8,771 nucleotides of DNA, taken from positions 1-8,771 of the forward strand of contig CAAGDZ010000172.1 of the NCBI GenBank assembly GCA_900768735.1, written 5' to 3'. How positions within the stretch are numbered: position 1 is the stretch's first letter; each line of letters begins with the position of its first letter. The notes under the pieces are model-generated. The model had not been told where the DNA came from. It made no database searches and was given only the letters and a program-made list of their open reading frames with translations. Shown in pieces: positions 6,534-8,771 of the stretch. Position numbers and translations under genes: made by a program. Origin of the DNA: Oscillospiraceae bacterium. GTDB lineage: Bacteria > Bacillota > Clostridia > Oscillospirales > Ruminococcaceae.

Positions 6534-7388
6534 TGATGTACCCGATTTGCTCATCTCAAGCAGATACGGATATATAACCGATGACATCGGTATATCACGG
6601 AGGGACGAAACGGTTTTCGGCTTGTCCACGATGAGAATTGTTGCCGGATGATTTACCGACTTCATATTATTTACTCTTGATACGGTTGACCGCACATGGA
6701 TAGTGCAGCTGTTAAAATCCACATCATTCCATGCAAGCGCGCATACCTCTCCAATCCGCAATCCAGCATAAAGCGAAAGCATAATGCCGAGTCCCGTCTT
6801 ATCGTTATGCTGCGATATATACGACTCCAGCTTATCCTGAGAATCCTGACTGAGTACGTCTATTTCTTTTTTTACTACAGGCGGCTTTGAAAAGCTGCTT
6901 TTTACGGGGCTGCACAATTCTTCCGCCGCCGCAAATTGAAGCACCTGCGTAACAAGAAGCATAATACTGCGTACATAAGACGGGGAAAGTCCTCCTTCAC
7001 CGTCTTTTCTGCCATTCTCCAGCTTTTGTTTCATAAAGGCGCTCAGTACATCGGTGGAAATATCGCGCAGCTTCATATTACCGAGCTTCGGCAAAATGTG
7101 CTTTTCAATAAGATTATTGTATTTCATAACCGTAGAACCTTTATATCTGATTTCGTTTACTTTTCTCCACGAAGCAAGCGCCTCCCCGAAGGCGATGCTG
7201 CCGCTCGCATTTTTCTGACAGACCGACTGCGAGTGCATACAATCAAGCAGCTTTTTTTTCACCTCCGTATAGCTTTTCGCATACACGGAAGAATACTTTG
7301 TCTTGCCGTTTTCGTTTATCCCGTTTTTATACCGCCCCTCCCAGCGACCGTCTTTTCTTTTATGTATATGTTCACCGCGTTTTGGCAT
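6528..7388 (-). pseudogene. Tyrosine recombinase/integrase, catalytic C-terminus missing
   Basis: The start is ATG 7388 (MPKRGEHIHKRKDGRW), with AAAGG nine bases upstream; a TTG at 7409 is open but less likely. Residues ~5-50 form the AP2-like arm-binding domain (GRWEGRYKNGINENGKTKY). Residues ~65-165 are the SAM-like core-binding domain (AFGEALASWRKVNEIRYKG, then YNNLIEKHILPKLGNMKLRD). The catalytic domain begins near 185 and keeps the first Arg in YAGLRIGEVCALAW and a beta-2/3 Lys in VDKPKTVSSLRDIPM. The frame ends at 6528 after 286 residues. The HxxR box, the second His/Trp and the nucleophilic Tyr are all absent; Tn916-type integrases are ~380-410 residues. It cannot catalyse strand exchange by itself, though a DNA-binding fragment might be made. 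Family is certain; inactivation is inferred from the missing residues. Confidence 0.85.
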
Positions 7389-7436
7389 TTCTATCAACCT
7401 TTCTGTCAAATAAAACTGACCATAAAATTTACCACA

Positions 7437-7502
7437 ATACCGGAATATACTGAAAAAATCCGTGATTTACCGCCGCCTTACTTATCCGGTATCAGTTTTT
7501 TT
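7437..7502 (+). repeat. Inverted repeat ATACCGGA/TCCGGTAT followed by a T tract
   Basis: ATACCGGA (7437-7444) pairs perfectly with TCCGGTAT (7485-7492), separated by 40 bases; CAG and seven T (7496-7502) follow on the plus strand. The form resembles a terminator, but the loop is long. It lies 50-105 bases before the integrase start, so it could also be a recombinase arm-site pair or a leader structure in the integrase mRNA. Confidence 0.4.
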
Positions 7503-7645
7503 GTAACGGCACACTTCATCAGCCTATCTGCTGACAGCTGTCTATATTACATATATTTACATTTCTGCACAATACTTAAAGGACTTTTAGATTATATGAA
7601 ATTTTTTTTAAATCAATTAAGATGTGATATGATTTTGTTGCAGTA

Positions 7646-7674
7646 TTGACTTATGTGTCGAAAAGTGTTATAAT
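7646..7674 (+). promoter_or_regulatory. Near-consensus sigma-A promoter with no gene downstream
   Basis: TTGACT (7646-7651) and TATAAT (7669-7674) are separated by exactly 17 bases, matching 5 of 6 and 6 of 6 consensus positions, in an AT-rich setting. Start would be near 7681. AGTGT (7664-7668) and ACACT (7687-7691) form an inverted repeat around the -10 and start region, a possible operator. The promoter points away from the integrase and toward the 3' end of the surface-protein gene. Confidence 0.72.
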
Positions 7675-7680
7675 ATAGAA

Positions 7681-7830
7681 AAGAATACACTAAAATAAAA
7701 GTTAAGAATAAATTGTTCTACGCAATATTATACATGCCGTAATCCTGACCATAACCCTATATTTTCCCCCACGGACAAAATCAACCACCCGCCTTGTGCT
7801 GTTGCACAAAGCGGGTGGTTTTGTCCGGTT
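7681..7830 (+). ncRNA. Candidate ~150-nt small RNA between orphan promoter and terminator
   Basis: A strong plus-strand promoter and a strong hairpin terminator bracket about 150 bases with no usable reading frame (the only ATG, in CATGCCGTAA, is followed by one codon and a stop). The 5' half is A-rich and unstructured and the 3' end is the long GC hairpin, a common sRNA form. The transcript would run toward the 3' end of the surface-protein mRNA and share its terminator hairpin. The alternative is a promoter left behind when its gene was removed. No known RNA family is recognised. Confidence 0.35.
7772..7827. terminator. Long bidirectional hairpin terminator
   Basis: The inner stem is ACCACCCGC (7784-7792) with GCGGGTGGT (7811-7819), extended by TTGTGC/GCACAA around a TGTT loop. 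An outer stem CGGACAAA (7772-7779) pairs with TTTGTCCG (7820-7827) across a four-base bulge. Each strand has a short T-rich stretch after the GC stem (GGTTTTG on plus, GGTTGATTTTG on minus). It lies 30 bases past the stop of the surface-protein gene and ends that transcript; it can also stop the orphan plus-strand transcript. Confidence 0.85.
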
Positions 7831-7857
7831 TGATTCTTGTTTATAGATTTATGGGGG

Positions 7858-8771
7858 TTACTTATTTTTCTTTCTGCGGGTTACAACAACTATCGCGCCG
7901 GAGAGAAGCACTATTCCGAGACTGAGCGATATGCCAGTCGGCGGGTTGAGTATGCCTTCGCCGGATGAGTCGGAGCCGCTTGACTCTGTGGAATCGTCAG
8001 GCTCGTCGGGACTGCTCGGCTCGTCGGGATTGCTCGGCTCGTCGGGCGTGCTCGGCTCGTCGGGATTGCTCGGCTCGTCGGAAACAGTCGTGTCACCGGG
8101 TGTCGGCGGCTCAACCGGAACGGTGGTGTCGCCGGGTGTCGGCGGCTCAGCCGGAACGGTGGTGTCGCCGGGTGTTGCCGGTTCATCGGACGTTGCTTTT
8201 GCGATAGTTACTTCTACTGTTTCAGGCTCGGTGCTGTTGTAGTTATCGTTGCCGAATACCTTATAGTAAACCGTGTAACGGCCTGCTGCTGTGCCTATGG
8301 GTATCTCTGTCGAGTATTCATCGCCGTCAAGACTGTACTTGAGCGTACCGCCTGTTGTGCTGCCGGCGGTTATCAGCGTCTGAGGCTCGCCTGTGTAGTC
8401 GAGGTTGAGGCCTGTGGGAGCAGTCACGACAGCGTCAGCCTTTTTGATTTTTACTGCTACTGCTGTCGATGCAACGCTGTTGTAGTTCGCGTTGCCGTCT
8501 ACCTTGTAGTAAACGGTGTAGTCGCCTGCAGCTACGCCTGTCGGTACATCAGACGAGAACTCGCCGGTTGTGCCGAGACGGTACTGCATTGTAAAGCCTG
8601 ATTCAACTACGCTTCCTTCATTTACAAGTGCCTGAGCGCTTCCTGTATAGGTGAGCGTCTTTGCTGTCGGTGCGGTTACGGGGAGGTTTGCCTTTGAGAT
8701 TGTGACCTCTAACGGTGTGGTAAATTCTTCTACATCGTTGTGGTTTCCATCGCTGACAAACTTATAGTAAA
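7858..8771 (-). CDS. NPPTG sortase-anchored surface protein, C-terminal part (5' end outside window)
   Basis: The frame is open from the right edge to TAA at 7858, so 304 C-terminal residues are seen; the ATG at 8589 is internal. Two full ~84-residue repeats (about 8430-8681 and 8190-8429) and the end of a third have the pattern VTAPT-L-YTG, then AGDYTVYYKV-GN-NYNS and a closing K(A)-linker, close to MBG/Ig-like bacterial surface domains. A Pro/Asp/Glu/Ser stalk follows, built of TPGDTTVP-EPP and PDEPSN/PDEPST units. The end is NPPTG, a hydrophobic stretch (ISLSLGIVLLSGAIVVV) and TRRKKNK: a standard sortase signal with an N in place of the L of LPXTG. The protein should be exported and linked to the cell wall. 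The N-terminal ligand-binding part and signal peptide are outside the window. It ends in the hairpin at 7772-7827. Confidence 0.9.
   Translation of the reverse strand, partial: YYKFVSDGNHNDVEEFTTPLEVTISKANLPVTAPTAKTLTYTGSAQALVNEGSVVESGFTMQYRLGTTGEFSSDVPTGVAAGDYTVYYKVDGNANYNSVASTAVAVKIKKADAVVTAPTGLNLDYTGEPQTLITAGSTTGGTLKYSLDGDEYSTEIPIGTAAGRYTVYYKVFGNDNYNSTEPETVEVTIAKATSDEPATPGDTTVPAEPPTPGDTTVPVEPPTPGDTTVSDEPSNPDEPSTPDEPSNPDEPSSPDEPDDSTESSGSDSSGEGILNPPTGISLSLGIVLLSGAIVVVTRRKKNK
8000..8081 (-). repeat. 18-bp tandem repeat, ~4.5 copies, in the stalk
   Basis: The unit GGCTCGTCGGGATTGCTC occurs at 8000-8017, 8018-8035, 8036-8053 and 8054-8071, with a partial copy to 8081. Differences are limited to the ACT/ATT/CGT position. 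The copies encode PDEPS-(S/N/T), so the length can change by whole units without breaking the frame. Slipped-strand copy-number change between strains is likely. Confidence 0.92.
8090..8190 (-). repeat. 36-bp tandem repeat, ~2.8 copies, in the stalk
   Basis: Units at 8090-8125 and 8126-8161 differ at only two positions, and a diverged partial third copy runs 8162-8190. Each encodes twelve residues around PTPGDTTVPxEP. It directly adjoins the 18-bp array, so the wall-spanning stalk is built of two unrelated in-frame arrays. Confidence 0.9.

Larger units (their letters stand above)
7389..7857. other. 469-base gap between integrase and surface-protein genes
   Basis: I find no convincing protein gene here on either strand. 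The part nearest the integrase holds an ATACCGGA/TCCGGTAT inverted repeat followed by seven T. The middle (7540-7730) is very AT-rich and carries a plus-strand sigma-A promoter. The right part holds a strong hairpin. A minus-strand promoter for the integrase should lie here, but only a weak candidate is seen. No attachment-site pair could be recognised. Confidence 0.6.

Noticed and set aside
7591..7616. Minus-strand promoter for the integrase (TTGATT, TATAAT)
   Set aside because: The two hexamers are only 14 bases apart, too close for a sigma-A promoter; the -10 alone in AT-rich DNA is not evidence.
6936..7649. Long plus-strand open frame (237 codons) antisense to the integrase
   Set aside because: It starts at TTG with no ribosome site, reads as the antisense of a clear integrase gene, and has a Phe/Tyr/Arg-rich composition without any domain.
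7931..8242. Plus-strand Ser/Gly-rich and Arg-rich frames over the stalk region
   Set aside because: They are by-products of the 18-bp and 36-bp repeats, which are open in several frames; the minus frame ends in a perfect sortase signal.
1010..8771. The large repeat protein and the NPPTG protein being one split gene
   Set aside because: Their repeat families differ in length and sequence, and three other genes on the same strand lie between them, so rejoining would need several events with no direct support.

Overview
The window looks like chromosome of an anaerobic gut-type Firmicute, probably Ruminococcus/Oscillospiraceae-like. The basis is strong AGGAGG-type ribosome sites, moderate to low G+C, an NPPTG sortase motif, a clostridial-type tyrosine integrase with an MPKRGEHIHKRKDGRW start, and a Hanks-type kinase operon whose small partner protein carries TTVL motifs. 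This assignment is inference; there is no rRNA or other taxonomic marker in the window.

Layout, left to right. (A) 1-883, plus strand: the 3' part of an IS5-like DDE transposase that runs off the left edge. (B) 884-1290, plus strand: the probable IS flank, a very strong Shine-Dalgarno with a short ORF, and the 5' part of a lipoprotein gene. (C) 1290-6528, all minus strand: in transcription order, the last ~25 codons of a PP2C-like phosphatase, a transmembrane Ser/Thr kinase, a small membrane protein overlapping it by one base (TAATG), and a large secreted protein of ~105-residue repeats that probably has its own promoter. (D) 6528-7388, minus strand: the N-terminal two thirds of a tyrosine recombinase. 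(E) 7389-7857: an AT-rich gap with a near-perfect sigma-A promoter on the plus strand and a strong hairpin terminator, but no gene between them. (F) 7858-8771, minus strand: the C-terminal half of an NPPTG-anchored surface protein, with Ig/MBG-like repeats and a Pro-rich stalk made of short tandem repeats.

The most striking feature is that block C is bounded on both sides by gene-breaking junctions. At ~1284-1291 the lipoprotein gene and the convergent repeat-protein gene truncate each other. At ~6526-6533 the integrase loses its catalytic C-terminus and is joined to a phosphatase that has lost all but its C-terminus. Four genes are therefore broken at two points, ~5.2 kb apart. This could be a real rearrangement, plausibly linked to the adjacent IS and recombinase, or an assembly chimera; the sequence alone cannot decide.

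Functionally, block C reads as a surface-signalling module. A kinase with an extracytoplasmic TPR-like domain (no PASTA) would sense something outside the cell. A PP2C phosphatase would originally have opposed it. The small membrane protein with three TTVL sites is a candidate phospho-substrate or FHA-docking platform. The secreted repeat protein could be the regulated or sensed surface component.
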